A stretch of 18,852 nucleotides of DNA from a bacterium UBP2_UBA4780 (GTDB taxonomy: Bacteria; Edwardsbacteria; AC1; EtOH8), in assembly GCA_002403115.1 (NCBI GenBank), contig DHHE01000235.1:7596-26447 (forward strand), written 5' to 3'. How positions within the stretch are numbered: the first letter of the stretch is position 1; each line of letters begins with the position of its first letter. Shown piece after piece: positions 8,009 through 15,955 of this stretch. A program made the translations under genes and the position numbers. The notes below the pieces were generated by a model. It worked only from the letters and a program-made list of their open reading frames with translations. It did not search any database and was not told the DNA's origin.

Positions 8009-9140
8009 ATTTTTCGCCGGCATTGGCCTGATGCGAATCGGGCTTGAGCAGGCCGGCTGGCGCGTGGTTTGGGCCAATGACATCGACGAGGATAAATACC
8101 GGATGTACAGCGGCCACTTTCAAGACGACATAGCGCATTTCGAAGTGGGCGACATCCATAAGCTGGATCCGAACAGGATACCAGACGTGGCTCTGGCAAC
8201 GGCGTCTTTCCCGTGCAACGACCTTTCCTTGGCCGGTTCGCGCCACGGTTTGGCGGGGGAGAATTCCAGCGCATTTTGGGGGTTCATAGACGCGCTAAAA
8301 GGCATGGGCCGCAAAAGCCCAAAGCTGGTTATGCTGGAGAACGTGGCCGGCTTCCTGACTTCCCATGAGGGGAATGACTTCAAGGACGCATGTTTGGCGC
8401 TAAACGATCTGGGATACGCCGTTGACGCCTTCATGGTGGACGCCTCGCTTTTCGTGCCCCAGAGCCGAGTCCGCCTGTTCCTGATAGGCAAGAAGGAACG
8501 CCACACGGTCTGCAAATCGAGGGAAACGCTCTCCTTTTACCAAAGCCAATGCAGGCCGGCAGCATTAGCCGACTTCATACTTTGGAACCCCGACATCAAC
8601 TGGTCATTGCGCGAGCTTCCGGAGATAGCGCGCGCGCCAGCAAAGCTTAATGACGTCCTCGACAGAGTACCAGCCAACTCAAGCTGGTGGTGGTCGAAAG
8701 AGCGCGCTGATTACCTCCTGAACCAGATGAGCGCCAGACACCGCGCAAAAGCCGAGGAAATGATCGCGGGCAAGAAAACCACTTACGGCACTGTTTTCAG
8801 AAGGGTGCGCTACGGCCGCTCCATGGCCGAGCTCCGCACAGACGGCATCGCCGGGTGCCTGCGCACACCGAGGGGGGGCAGCGGACGCCAGATACTGTTC
8901 GCGGCGGGGAACGGCCGCTACGCGGTGCGCTTGCTTACGCCCAGGGAATGCGCCCGCTTGATGGGCGCCGATGATTACAACATCGAATGCCCCACGAACC
9001 AAGCGTTGTTCGGCTTTGGCGACGCGGTTTGCGTGCCGGTCATCCGGTGGATAGCAGAAAATTACCTTAACCCCCTTTGGAGCGAGCTTAATGCCACGGA
9101 AAAAGCAAGGGCGCATTATGCGGCGAAGGCGGCCCGCTAA
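7989..9140 (+). CDS. DNA (cytosine-5) methyltransferase 1
   Basis: Transfers methyl from SAM to C5 of cytosine at an unknown site, probably protecting host DNA from the downstream nuclease. In its 383 residues the ordered C5-MTase motifs are visible: motif I FFAGIGLMRIGLE (8-20), motif II acidic ND at 30-31, motif IV SFPCNDLS with nucleophile C76 (FPC instead of the more frequent PPC), motif VI LENVAG, motif VIII QSRVRLFLIG, a target-recognition stretch at about 180-290, then motif IX/X LTPRECARLMG and FGDAVCVPV. It starts inside vsr and its 3' end overlaps the GIY-YIG gene by 50 bases. Codon use is moderately GC-rich, unlike the AT-rich second methyltransferase, suggesting separate histories. 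Confidence 0.93.
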   Translation: MNKWVAEFFAGIGLMRIGLEQAGWRVVWANDIDEDKYRMYSGHFQDDIAHFEVGDIHKLDPNRIPDVALATASFPCNDLSLAGSRHGLAGENSSAFWGFIDALKGMGRKSPKLVMLENVAGFLTSHEGNDFKDACLALNDLGYAVDAFMVDASLFVPQSRVRLFLIGKKERHTVCKSRETLSFYQSQCRPAALADFILWNPDINWSLRELPEIARAPAKLNDVLDRVPANSSWWWSKERADYLLNQMSARHRAKAEEMIAGKKTTYGTVFRRVRYGRSMAELRTDGIAGCLRTPRGGSGRQILFAAGNGRYAVRLLTPRECARLMGADDYNIECPTNQALFGFGDAVCVPVIRWIAENYLNPLWSELNATEKARAHYAAKAAR

Positions 9141-9804
9141 CCCCGAAGCGCCCATGGGCCTGCCCGAGGACGTGGCCGCGATACGCGCGGAGATCAAAGC
9201 TTTTTTCTCCGCCAAGGACGACGGCGGGAAAAAGATAGGCGCCCACAGGCACGGCGTGTACGCCTTCTACGACTACGACGGCGAGCCGATATACGTGGGA
9301 CAAACCGTTGAGAGCCTCAGCGGCCGCGTCGGCAGGCACCTGACCAACCAGCGGACGGACGCGGTGGCCATGAATGTGCTCGACCCCTTCGAGGTCGCTG
9401 AAATTGAGGTTTGGCCAATGGATGAGGTTGTGAGAGGCATGACCGAAAGCGAGAAGAGGCGAGCGATGGACAAAGCAGAGTATACTGTGTTCCAAAAGGT
9501 CCTTAAGGAATCGGCGCTTAGCGCAGTGCTGAACGAAAAGGAACCGGCGCCATGCGGGACAATGGCGATGCCAAGGCCGTTTAAAAGGAGAATCATACCT
9601 GATAGCATCTTCCGTCAAAGAAAACATCCTGATGTGAGGATCGCGCGAAGAGCTAGCACCATCGCCAATCTGGCAAGGGTGATAAGCGAGAGAGACGTTT
9701 CGCCGGGGCTTAGAATGACGTTGTTAACGCAGGCGCGTAGGCTGGAAAGTTTGGCGAAAAACAGGATAGATGAGTTGGGCATTGACGACGCCGCAATAAA
9801 ATGA
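9091..9804 (+). CDS. GIY-YIG nuclease, likely the restriction endonuclease of the R-M set
   Basis: GIY-YIG enzymes cut DNA using one compact metal-dependent domain. This 237-residue protein has G55-V56-Y57 and Y68-V69-G70 in HGVYAFYDYDGEPIYVGQT, Arg residues R79 and R82 in SGRVGRHL, metal-ligand candidate E130 (DKAEYTVF) and N148 (VLNEKE). This is the order found in type II GIY-YIG restriction enzymes such as Eco29kI and Hpy188I. The basic N-terminus (RRRR at 11-14) and the C-terminal helical part (about 165-237) may supply DNA specificity. Its place between two m5C methyltransferases supports a restriction role; a homing or repair nuclease is the alternative. ATG 9091 is preceded by GGAG; ATG 9118 is a possible later start. 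The stop overlaps methyltransferase 2 (ATGA). Confidence 0.82.
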   Translation: MPRKKQGRIMRRRRPANPEAPMGLPEDVAAIRAEIKAFFSAKDDGGKKIGAHRHGVYAFYDYDGEPIYVGQTVESLSGRVGRHLTNQRTDAVAMNVLDPFEVAEIEVWPMDEVVRGMTESEKRRAMDKAEYTVFQKVLKESALSAVLNEKEPAPCGTMAMPRPFKRRIIPDSIFRQRKHPDVRIARRASTIANLARVISERDVSPGLRMTLLTQARRLESLAKNRIDELGIDDAAIK

Positions 9805-10868
9805 AAAAAAAGAAAAGGATTATAGGCATTGACCTTTTCGCCGGCGCCGGCGGAATGTCCCTTGGCGCGAGGTTGGCTGGCATAGACGTTGTGTTGGCAG
9901 TTGAAAACGAGCCAAATGCAGCAGCAACATACGCATTCAACCATCCAAACACAAGATTGATTGTAGACGACATAAGGAACGTAAAAAGGTTTGACTTTGA
10001 ATGGAAAAACCGCGAGGTCGTGCTTTTCGGCGGCGCGCCATGCCAGGGATTTTCAACGTCAAACCAACGAACAAGAAATATAAATAATAAGGTAAATTGG
10101 CTGTATAAAGAATTTGTTCGGCTTGCGAAACTAGTAGACCCTGATTGGATTGTTTTTGAAAATGTAAAAGGCATAGTTGATACAGCAAACGGCGAATTTA
10201 TTAAAAGAATATTGGCCGACTTTAAAGCGATTGGCTATAAATGCACTTCGGGGATACTTTGCGCAAAGGACTTTGGCGTGCCACAAGAACGTTCAAGATA
10301 TTTTCTTATGGCGTCAAACAACGGCTGTGCCTTGAATATACCAAGACATATAAACAAATGCCAAATAACTGCAAAGCAGGCGTTGCATGACCTGCCAAAG
10401 CTAACGAATGGGGCGAACATAGATATTCTTCCCTACAAAGAAAATGCATCAAGCGCGTATGCAAAGATGATGCGTGGCAATAAAACCAAATGCATGAATA
10501 ATTTGGTTTCAAAAAATGGGCCATTAATAATAGATAGATATAAGCATATCCCGCAAGGCGGAAATTGGGAAAACATACCTAAAAGGCTTATGAATAATTA
10601 TGCAAATTATAATAATTGCCATACTGGCATATACAAACGATTGGATGAAAACAAACCTTCCGTGGTTCTGGGCAACTACAGGAAAAACATGCTCATTCAT
10701 CCCTGGGAAGACAGGGGACTTTCTGTAAGGGAAGCTGCACGTCTGCAGTCCTTCCCTGATTGGTATGTTTTTAAGGGCTCAATTGGCTACCAGCAACAAC
10801 AAGTTGGCAATGCAGTGCCACCACAACTCGCTAAATACGTATTTAAGGCATTGTTAACAAATGTATAA
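9801..10868 (+). CDS. DNA (cytosine-5) methyltransferase 2
   Basis: A second SAM-dependent C5-cytosine methyltransferase, 355 residues. Motifs are textbook: I DLFAGAGGMSLG (11-22), II E35-N36, IV GGAPCQGFS with nucleophile C81, VI FENVKG, VIII FGVPQERSRYF, a target-recognition region at about 180-290, IX LSVREAARLQSFP, X QQQQVGNAVPP. It differs greatly from methyltransferase 1, so it is not a tandem duplicate. ATGA overlap with the nuclease and no separate Shine-Dalgarno indicate coupled translation. It is the first strongly AT-rich gene of the island. Two different m5C enzymes around one nuclease would fit a non-palindromic recognition site, each enzyme protecting one strand; alternatively it is the HD/ATPase module's own modification enzyme. 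Confidence 0.95.
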   Translation: MKKKKRIIGIDLFAGAGGMSLGARLAGIDVVLAVENEPNAAATYAFNHPNTRLIVDDIRNVKRFDFEWKNREVVLFGGAPCQGFSTSNQRTRNINNKVNWLYKEFVRLAKLVDPDWIVFENVKGIVDTANGEFIKRILADFKAIGYKCTSGILCAKDFGVPQERSRYFLMASNNGCALNIPRHINKCQITAKQALHDLPKLTNGANIDILPYKENASSAYAKMMRGNKTKCMNNLVSKNGPLIIDRYKHIPQGGNWENIPKRLMNNYANYNNCHTGIYKRLDENKPSVVLGNYRKNMLIHPWEDRGLSVREAARLQSFPDWYVFKGSIGYQQQQVGNAVPPQLAKYVFKALLTNV

Positions 10869-12132
10869 TATCTTGTCTTTATTTAGTGCGGCTATAGCTA
10901 AATTAGCCGGGAATCGAGCAACAGTTATGCCCAAGAAGAGGCAAGTTAAATCAAAAGATACGCACAAAGAGCCTAATTTTCGTCTATTAGATAATGAGCG
11001 TCTAGAAGATTGGTTAAAAAAGCATACGCCTGATTGCTACCCGCGTTGCTATCCCGAGAAAGGCGAAATGACCTACCCTGATAGATATTCAAATATTAAA
11101 CGGGCATTGCTGCCAATACACGATGAAGTAGAAATCGGGGCCATGTCAGCAGGCGCTACAAAATGGATGAAAGAACTCATTGAAGTAATTAAAACAATTG
11201 AAAATCCATCAGAACGCGATAGGAAATTAAAGCAGCTTAGCGATTCTGACCCAATCGTATATTTAAATAATCATGGACATGCACATGTAGACAAAGTCAT
11301 TGAAAGAATATCTGAAATATTACCTTTTTTTGAAAATGGTCATCTTGATCCATATGAGGGATTTTTACTTTTATGCGCAATTCAAATACATGATATTGGA
11401 ATTGTTTTTGGCAGGGATGGGCATGAAAGACGTTGCAGGGAAATATTAGAAAAAGAATGCAAGCCTTTCATAAAAGATAATTTAGAAAGAAGAGTTATTG
11501 AAGAGTTGGCATTAGTTCATGGTGGGGCATTTAATGGCGACCCTAATACTATAGGTTGTCTTGTACCCCAAAGGGCATTGAATAATAAAAATATACGCAA
11601 TAGATTACTTGCAGCACTTCTTCGATTTGGTGATGAATTGGCTGATGATTCATCTCGTGCGAACAGGGTGGGACTTGAACATGGGACAATACAAGAAGGC
11701 AGCCTTATATATCACCATTATTCTCAATCATTACATACGGTGAGATTAGACCGCGAAAATATAACAGGCAAAATACAACTTGAGTTGTATTACGAATTTG
11801 ACACTAATATAGCTACCATGAAATTCAAGAAAAATGGCATAGAGAAATATTTACTTGATGAGATATATGACAGAACATTAAAAATGGAACGAGAACGCCG
11901 TTATTGCATGCGTTTTCTAACGCCTTGTTTTTCACTTGATAAGATAAAGGTTGAAATAATTATACAAAGTGCAAATCAAAAAGATCCATTTAAAAATGAT
12001 AAAATACAATATACGTTGGAAGAGTGCGGATATCCAATTTATCCGGGCACAGGTCGGATAAAAGATTTCAGTGCCGATTTACGAAATGGTGAAGAAGAAA
12101 TGAAACATATTAAAAAGGAGTGGGGATTATAA
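10861..12132 (+). CDS. HD-domain phosphohydrolase of conflict-system type
   Basis: HD proteins are metal-dependent phosphohydrolases acting on nucleotides, cyclic nucleotides or nucleic acids. In these 423 residues a candidate metal set is visible: H138/H140/H142 in NNHGHAHVDKV, H177-D178 in QIHDIGIVFGRDGHERR (plus H188), H220 in ALVHGG and D258 in LLRFGDELADD. The pattern resembles HD domains found in bacterial conflict systems (the 'HD-CE' type, from memory). Residues about 285-423 form an AT-rich, unrecognised C-terminal domain. There are no membrane segments; the first about 20 residues are mildly hydrophobic but followed by a basic stretch, and ATG 10927 (MPKKRQ) is an alternative start. 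It overlaps methyltransferase 2 by 8 bases and the ATPase by one base. Substrate unknown. Confidence 0.8.
   Translation: MYNILSLFSAAIAKLAGNRATVMPKKRQVKSKDTHKEPNFRLLDNERLEDWLKKHTPDCYPRCYPEKGEMTYPDRYSNIKRALLPIHDEVEIGAMSAGATKWMKELIEVIKTIENPSERDRKLKQLSDSDPIVYLNNHGHAHVDKVIERISEILPFFENGHLDPYEGFLLLCAIQIHDIGIVFGRDGHERRCREILEKECKPFIKDNLERRVIEELALVHGGAFNGDPNTIGCLVPQRALNNKNIRNRLLAALLRFGDELADDSSRANRVGLEHGTIQEGSLIYHHYSQSLHTVRLDRENITGKIQLELYYEFDTNIATMKFKKNGIEKYLLDEIYDRTLKMERERRYCMRFLTPCFSLDKIKVEIIIQSANQKDPFKNDKIQYTLEECGYPIYPGTGRIKDFSADLRNGEEEMKHIKKEWGL
12112..12120 (+). promoter_or_regulatory. Ribosome binding site for the ORC-like ATPase
   Basis: AAAAAGGAG lies 11 bases before ATG 12132, with further G-rich bases between. 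It sits within the 3' end of the HD gene and supports the ATG overlapping the stop (TAATG) rather than the in-frame GTG at 12120. Confidence 0.55.
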
Positions 12133-14024
12133 TGTCACATCTTCTACATAACAATCCCTTTCAAATCACATCGCCAGAAGATTTAACGGCGGATGAGACT
12201 ATTTCGCTTTTTGTGGATGTTTTCACAGATTTTAAAAAGATTATTGATTCCGGACATGTGTTTTTAATAGGCCCACGTGGCACGGGCAAGAGCATGATGT
12301 TCAGATACCTAATGCCTGATTGCCAGCGCCTTAAAAATAAATGCACCTTGTCCGAAATACCATTTTTGGGGGTTTATGTGCCATTAAAGAATACAAATTT
12401 TGCGCTATCAGAGCTTAAAAGGTTCGAACATAGACATGCAAGCGATATATTGAATGAACATATTTTAACAACTCATTTTAGTATAAAAATATTCAATACA
12501 TTGGCCAACCCTGAATTATATCAAGGTAATGAAAATATTGACGCAATAAAAAAATATTATTATGATATATTCCGCTACAACCTACTAAAGGTAAAGCCCA
12601 ATTGCACCAATTATGAACTTGACGAAAAATGTTCAATAACGGATATATTCTTAAAAATAGCTGCAATTTCCGAGTCATTTTATAATGAAGCCTTAACATA
12701 TGCAAAGGGATTGGCATTTAGAACTGATATTTTGCCCTATGATGGTCCGCTTTGTGATTATATCGGCTTTCTCTTGCCAGTGCTTACCGGGCTTACAAAA
12801 CTACCGGTATTCCCAAAAGGATCAATATATTTGTTAATTGATGATGCGCATTGGCTGACCGAAACACAAGCTAGGGTTTTAAACACATGGGTGTCAACGA
12901 GGACCAGTCGCATAGTAAGTCTTAAAGTATCCACGCAATACAACTATAAGACATATTACACGCTAACGGGGGCAACTATTGACACCCCCCATGATTATTC
13001 AGAAATAGATATAACCACTATCTATACTGGCAGCAGCAAGTCAAAATATAGAGAGCGAATATCTGATATTGTAAAAAAACGTTTAATTCTATTTGGCATT
13101 AATGATGTTAGCCCAGAAGATTATTTCCCAGAAGATGTACAGCAGGAAAGTGAAATACAACGTATAAGGGAAACATATTTAGAAAAATACGATAAAGGTG
13201 AAGCCAAGGGGCATTACCGTAGCGACGACGCCCTAAGATATGCAAGGCCAGACTTTATTAAAAGTGCTATTGAACAAGAAAATGGTATCATATCCGATGA
13301 AGATCAGAGCGATGCAAGACCAGAATTTATAAAAGACTCTGCGGGCAAGAAGAAAGCAAGTTCAAAATATAGCTATGCTGGCTTTAAGCAGTTAGTGCAT
13401 CTTTCTTCTGGTATTGTGCGTCATTTTATACAACCAGCCCATCTCATGTATGCAGAAACAAAATCGCAAAAGCTAAAAGAAGAAACAAAATATATCCCAC
13501 AGACGATACAAAATGAAATAGTTCGAGAAGAAGCAAATAACTTCCTATTTACTGACCTTGAAAGAATAGAAAAAGAAGGGCATGTGCAGGCACCGCCAAA
13601 AGAAGACATTAAAAAGCTTTCAAACTTAATACAGGGATTGGGCGGGCTATTTAGACAGATTTTACTTTCTGAAAGAAGATCTGAGCGGAGGATATTTTCA
13701 ATAGCATTTTCGGATTCACCTTCTGAGGAAGCCATTCGCATACTTGATCTTGGCATACAACTTGGTTACTTCCACAAATCAACAATAGGAAGAAAAGACA
13801 GTAAAAGCGGCGGAAGAACGCGACTATATATCTTAAACCGAAGGCTTGCTCCTATTTGGACGCTTGATCCCACAGGTTTTGCAGGTTATTTGTTTGTAAC
13901 TAATTCCCTTATTGAGGAGGCTATGCAACGGCCATTCAGCATGCTTCGCAGAATAAGCAGCGAGGGCATACCCCAAGATAATGATATTGTGCAGCTTGAA
14001 TTGTCGTTAGAGGATGAAAAATGA
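12132..14024 (+). CDS. Large P-loop ATPase, ORC/CDC6-like
   Basis: Predicted 630-residue cytosolic AAA+-type ATPase. It begins NNPFQITSPEDLTADETISLF, a lead-in common to ORC-CDC6-like ATPases of accessory regions, followed by Walker A GPRGTGKS (47-54) and Walker B IYLLIDDAHWL (D237-D238), with STQ about 30 residues later as a sensor-like site. The middle (about 330-420) is charged and carries a short internal duplication: ARPDFIK at 371-377 and ARPEFIK at 395-401. The C-terminal about 150 residues look like winged-helix material (EEAIRILDLGIQLGYFHK, then a basic loop GRKDSKSGGRTRLYIL), suggesting DNA or RNA contact. It sits between the HD protein and the Rossmann-like protein with 1- and 4-base overlaps, so it probably powers or gates that module. 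STAND-type sensing is an alternative. Confidence 0.78.
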   Translation: MSHLLHNNPFQITSPEDLTADETISLFVDVFTDFKKIIDSGHVFLIGPRGTGKSMMFRYLMPDCQRLKNKCTLSEIPFLGVYVPLKNTNFALSELKRFEHRHASDILNEHILTTHFSIKIFNTLANPELYQGNENIDAIKKYYYDIFRYNLLKVKPNCTNYELDEKCSITDIFLKIAAISESFYNEALTYAKGLAFRTDILPYDGPLCDYIGFLLPVLTGLTKLPVFPKGSIYLLIDDAHWLTETQARVLNTWVSTRTSRIVSLKVSTQYNYKTYYTLTGATIDTPHDYSEIDITTIYTGSSKSKYRERISDIVKKRLILFGINDVSPEDYFPEDVQQESEIQRIRETYLEKYDKGEAKGHYRSDDALRYARPDFIKSAIEQENGIISDEDQSDARPEFIKDSAGKKKASSKYSYAGFKQLVHLSSGIVRHFIQPAHLMYAETKSQKLKEETKYIPQTIQNEIVREEANNFLFTDLERIEKEGHVQAPPKEDIKKLSNLIQGLGGLFRQILLSERRSERRIFSIAFSDSPSEEAIRILDLGIQLGYFHKSTIGRKDSKSGGRTRLYILNRRLAPIWTLDPTGFAGYLFVTNSLIEEAMQRPFSMLRRISSEGIPQDNDIVQLELSLEDEK

Positions 14025-14983
14025 GCATTGTTAAAGTTAATTTAACAGACATTAAACAGCAAATGAATGCTACTTTTGATTTGTTTATTTGCTCTAGCAG
14101 CTTTGAGGGTCGCTGTTTATCCATAGCAAACAACATTAACGTTGATAAAATAAAAAGGGCGCTTATTCTTTCAAATATCGAACCTCTTGATTATGTGAAG
14201 GATAACCAGGCAAAATTAGTAAGCCTATTTGGTGAAAAAGGGCAAATTATTAAAACAAGCATTTTGAATCCACTTTTAACCGCTGATAATTTCCAAAAAA
14301 GCATCACTACGGCAATAAATAATGGCTTATCAAGGTCAATATTTCTCGATATTACTACGTTCACTCATGAATCACTTTTAATCATTCTCCGCCTTCTACG
14401 GATACACTGTGAAAAAATAAAAATAACCGGTGGTTATGCCAATGCATCGGAATACAGCTCTGGTGATGATGTAAAACACAAATGGCTTAGCAGGGGTATT
14501 GGCGATGTTCGCTCAATTCTTGGTTATCCCGGCAAAATCATACCTTCCAGAAAGACGCACTTAGTTATAATAGTTGGATACGAGCATGAAAGAGCCGCCG
14601 GTATTATTGAAACAATTGACCCTAATTCTATTGCATTAGGCTTTGGCCAATCTAGTAGCGCAACAACAGAGAAAGATAAAGATGCCAATGAACACTTCAT
14701 GATGCTTGTAGAGCAAATGGCAACTTCTTTTTCAAATGTCAACAGATTTGTAATTCCATGTGATAATCCCCGGGGAACACATGACGAACTTGTAGCGCAA
14801 GTACGAAAAGTAGAGGATAAAAATGTTATTATAGCACCCATGAATAATAAACTTTCGACGATTGGTGCAGCGTGGACAGCTTTTGAAAACGATAATATAC
14901 AATTATGCTATGCACAAGCATTAAGCTACAATTATAAAAGTTATTCTAGTCCGGGAACACAATGTTACTTATTTGATTTATAA
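14021..14983 (+). CDS. Unrecognised Rossmann-like protein, third member of the HD/ATPase module
   Basis: No family was recognised with certainty in these 320 residues. The first half alternates beta strands and helices: FDLFICSSSFEGRC (19-32), RALILSNIE (46-54), GQIIKTSILN (74-83) and SIFLDITTFTHESLL (106-120), then a helix. The last strand with its D-I-T turn recalls ligand-binding CARF-type Rossmann folds, but the usual GGTK-like turn is absent. The second half starts a new strand, THLVIIVGYEHERA, and ends with LSYNYKSY. No membrane segment, signal peptide or known nuclease motif is seen. The ATGA overlap with the ATPase shows close coupling. It may be a sensor or effector; function is unknown. 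Confidence 0.7.
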   Translation: MSIVKVNLTDIKQQMNATFDLFICSSSFEGRCLSIANNINVDKIKRALILSNIEPLDYVKDNQAKLVSLFGEKGQIIKTSILNPLLTADNFQKSITTAINNGLSRSIFLDITTFTHESLLIILRLLRIHCEKIKITGGYANASEYSSGDDVKHKWLSRGIGDVRSILGYPGKIIPSRKTHLVIIVGYEHERAAGIIETIDPNSIALGFGQSSSATTEKDKDANEHFMMLVEQMATSFSNVNRFVIPCDNPRGTHDELVAQVRKVEDKNVIIAPMNNKLSTIGAAWTAFENDNIQLCYAQALSYNYKSYSSPGTQCYLFDL

Positions 14984-15016
14984 GAAATCAATATTTAATT
15001 TAGCATAACGACATCT

Positions 15017-15928
15017 ATGATTGATTCAATATCAAAATCATTAAGTAGCATTAAAAAGATATCTTTTTCAGTGCTCGATGACGGCTTCATCCGTTTAATT
15101 GATTGGATGGGAAGTGATGAATCTATTGTTCAAGCCGCACGGGTATCGTATGGTTCAGGAACGAAAAAAATAAGTGAAGATCGAGCCTTGATAAGATATT
15201 TGATGAGGCAAAAACATACTTCACCATTTGAAATGTGTGAAATAAAACTACACGTTAGAGTGCCAATGGATTGTTGGCGGCAATGGATCCGACATCGAAC
15301 AGCAAATGTAAACGAATATTCAACGCGTTATTCAATAGCCATAGATGCCGCAAAAACCACTAAACCAAATGAGTGGAGAATGCAGGCAAAGCATAACAGG
15401 CAAGGCAGCAACGGTTTTTTAGAAAATACTGTTGGTCGGCACCTTTCTTTGCGTGAGCAAGAAATACAAAAGGCTTGCCGCGAGGTTTATCAAGAGCGCA
15501 TAAACCTTGGCGTTGCTAGGGAACAGGCAAGAAAGGACCTTCCGCTGTCAACATATACGGAGGCATATTGGAAAATTGACTTGCATAATTTACTGCATTT
15601 TCTTGAGCTTAGAATGTCGCCAATGGCGCAATATGAAATTAGGCAATACGCCAATGTAATCGGAAATAATATTGTCAAAAAGTGGGTTCCTTTAGCGTGG
15701 GAAGCATTCCTTGACTACAGATTAAATTCCCTTACATTGTCTTCAGAAGAAATTAAAATAACAAGAATGTTAATAAATAATGAAATTAATCAGGCTCTTA
15801 ATATTATGATGAAAAATAGGATGATAGTGAAAGCAAATAATAAATGGAAGAAAACGGTCGAATCACAAGAGTTTGAACAGAAATTAAAAGTAATGGGTAT
15901 ACAAATACCCTGGGACAATAAAGCATAA
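15017..15928 (+). CDS. thyX: ThyX flavin-dependent thymidylate synthase
   Basis: Makes dTMP from dUMP using methylene-tetrahydrofolate and NADPH through bound FAD. The signature RHRx7S is present as R92-H93-R94 and S102 in RHRTANVNEYSTRY, and the C-terminal core LPLSTYTEAYWKIDLHNLLHFLELR...AQYEIRQYA is canonical, so it should be active. At 303 residues it is longer than most ThyX (about 210-260); residues after about 245 form a charged extension of unknown use. It lies 33 bases after the Rossmann-like gene and 27 before the deaminase-like gene. Composition is AT-rich like the island, so it is probably an accessory copy (phage or island-borne) rather than the host housekeeping gene. No clear Shine-Dalgarno is seen. 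Confidence 0.95.
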   Translation: MIDSISKSLSSIKKISFSVLDDGFIRLIDWMGSDESIVQAARVSYGSGTKKISEDRALIRYLMRQKHTSPFEMCEIKLHVRVPMDCWRQWIRHRTANVNEYSTRYSIAIDAAKTTKPNEWRMQAKHNRQGSNGFLENTVGRHLSLREQEIQKACREVYQERINLGVAREQARKDLPLSTYTEAYWKIDLHNLLHFLELRMSPMAQYEIRQYANVIGNNIVKKWVPLAWEAFLDYRLNSLTLSSEEIKITRMLINNEINQALNIMMKNRMIVKANNKWKKTVESQEFEQKLKVMGIQIPWDNKA

Positions 15929-15940
15929 ACATTTAATTGT

Positions 15941-15947
15941 AAAAGGA
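15941..15947 (+). promoter_or_regulatory. Ribosome binding site for the deaminase-like membrane protein
   Basis: AAAAGGA ends eight bases before ATG 15956, in the 27-base gap after thyX. Confidence 0.65.
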
Positions 15948-15955
15948 CAGCAACC

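Noticed and set aside
7589..14983. Assignment to BREX, DISARM, CBASS or a type III CRISPR ancillary locus
   Set aside because: The marker genes (PglZ/BrxL, drmA/drmB helicase pair, CD-NTase, Cas10) are absent.
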